The position numbers and the translations under genes were made by a program. Shown here piece by piece: positions 63,278 through 64,000 of a DNA stretch of 64,000 bases. The notes below the pieces were generated by a model that was not told where the DNA came from, did no database searches, and saw only the letters and a program-made list of their open reading frames with translations. The stretch's first letter is position 1; the number at the start of each line of letters is the position of its first letter. The DNA is taken from contig NZ_LDES01000065.1 of assembly GCF_001015195.1 (NCBI RefSeq), positions 44,596-108,595 of the forward strand, in the 5' to 3' direction. The DNA comes from Sphingomonas sp. Y57 (GTDB taxonomy: Bacteria > Pseudomonadota > Alphaproteobacteria > Sphingomonadales > Sphingomonadaceae).

Positions 63278-64000
63278 ATGCGCAAGCTTGCCATCCTGGC
63301 GGCCCTAGCATCTACCGCGCTCGCAGCGCCGTCCTTTGCTCGTGACAACGCCTGGTACGTCGGTATCGAAGGCGGTGGAATGCTGCATGAGGACATGAAG
63401 TTCGACGTCGGTCCGTCGACGCTGTCGCCGGGTGGCCGCGCGACGGTCGACTCCAAGACCGGTTTCGACGTCGACGGCATCGTCGGTTACGATTTCGGCA
63501 TGTTCCGCCTCGAAGGCGAAGTCGGTTACAAGCGTGACCGCGTGAACAGCTTCTCGACCAGCGCGTCGCGGACCCCGGCTGCCGTTGGTGGTGCCGGCGC
63601 TCCGGCCGGGACCTATCCGGACGCTTCGGGCAAGAACAGCGCCCTCAGCTTCATGGTCAACGGCCTACTCGACTTCGGTGGCGAGGAAGGCTTCTCGGGT
63701 TACGTCGGCGGTGGTGCCGGTATCGCCCGCGTCAAGTTCGCCGGCTACAACGTGTCGGGCGACGACTTCCTGAATGACTCGGACTCGAAGTTCGCCTGGC
63801 AGGCGATCGCGGGTGTCCGTTATCCGGTGTCGACCAACGTCGACGTCGGCCTGAAGTATCGCTACTTCAACGTCAAGGATGCGAAGGTATTTGACCGCCT
63901 TGGCGCCCAGTATGAGGGTACGTGGCGTTCGCACAGCCTGCTGCTGAGCCTCGTCTACAACTTCGGTGAGCCGGCTGCTCCGCCGCCGCCGCCGCCGCCG
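63278..64000 (+). CDS. OmpA-like outer-membrane protein, 5' part
   Basis: Open at the window's end; about 241 residues visible. Signal peptide MRKLAILAALASTALAAPSFA, then a beta-barrel with aromatic strand ends (NAWYVGIEGGGML, DVGLKYRYFNV), ending in a Pro stretch (PAAPPPPPP) that leads to an OmpA-type peptidoglycan-binding domain, expected outside the window. GGAAAGGGG precedes the ATG. GTTCCA-TT-TGGAAC (63244-63257) forms a small hairpin in the leader. The rest of 63016-63277 shows nothing I can name. Confidence 0.88.
   Translation, partial: MRKLAILAALASTALAAPSFARDNAWYVGIEGGGMLHEDMKFDVGPSTLSPGGRATVDSKTGFDVDGIVGYDFGMFRLEGEVGYKRDRVNSFSTSASRTPAAVGGAGAPAGTYPDASGKNSALSFMVNGLLDFGGEEGFSGYVGGGAGIARVKFAGYNVSGDDFLNDSDSKFAWQAIAGVRYPVSTNVDVGLKYRYFNVKDAKVFDRLGAQYEGTWRSHSLLLSLVYNFGEPAAPPPPPPP

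Overview
This is 64 kb of GC-rich chromosomal DNA from an alphaproteobacterium, most probably a sphingomonad (Sphingomonas/Rhizorhabdus-like; the genus is a guess). The signs are two SusC-independent TonB receptors next to peptidases, a class I PHA synthase with a phasin carrying an Ala/Pro-rich N-terminus, DUF2721, SOUL and entericidin genes, and an OmpA protein with a Pro-rich linker. There is no rRNA, CRISPR array, prophage or intact insertion sequence.

Region 1 (1-2 kb) holds the end of a YeiH-type sulfate exporter, then a Tat-exported molybdenum sulfite dehydrogenase overlapping a small cytochrome c: periplasmic sulfite oxidation with sulfate disposal.

Region 2 (2.2-21.6 kb) is an N-demethylation region. 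A TetR regulator precedes a long operon: soxBDAG (heterotetrameric sarcosine oxidase), purU, folD, a dimethylglycine-dehydrogenase-like flavoenzyme and a secreted CocE/NonD hydrolase. On the opposite strand lie an AraC regulator, a small unknown protein, an MFS transporter and a second CocE hydrolase. A LysR gene diverges from a Rieske oxygenase resembling glycine betaine monooxygenase. Together these give glycine betaine to dimethylglycine to sarcosine to glycine, with methyl groups leaving through folate as formate. A palindrome AAATACA-CNNC-TGTATTT stands before tetR, before soxB and, degenerate, before araC, so one TetR protein probably controls both blocks.

Region 3 (21.7-37.1 kb) looks like a peptide-utilisation locus. 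It has two TonB receptors, an exported beta-lactamase-fold hydrolase, a minus-strand M14 - M20 - M19 - MFS operon and an exported M38 amidohydrolase. The M19 and M20 proteins lack residues that are metal ligands in the best-known members of their families.

Region 4 (37.1-64 kb) is mostly core genome: tRNA-Thr, an RNase H-fold-like protein, a YjbR protein, rarA, a His/Gly-rich PadR regulator with a DUF2218 partner, a GT4 glycosyltransferase, an iron permease-like protein, trmFO, an entericidin, a YcaQ-like glycosylase, an AlkB-like oxygenase, a LOG protein, an extensin-like protein, three exported unknowns, DUF2721, an aminotransferase, phaC with its phasin, clpS, murA, a hemerythrin, a trans-sulfuration enzyme, an XRE regulator, a SOUL protein and the start of an ompA-like gene. 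At about 51.5 kb there is a short transcript-like element: a 14-nt perfect complement to the 3' end of 16S rRNA, an 18-codon ORF and a strong intrinsic terminator. All functional calls come from reading motifs and family resemblance by eye; no search was run.
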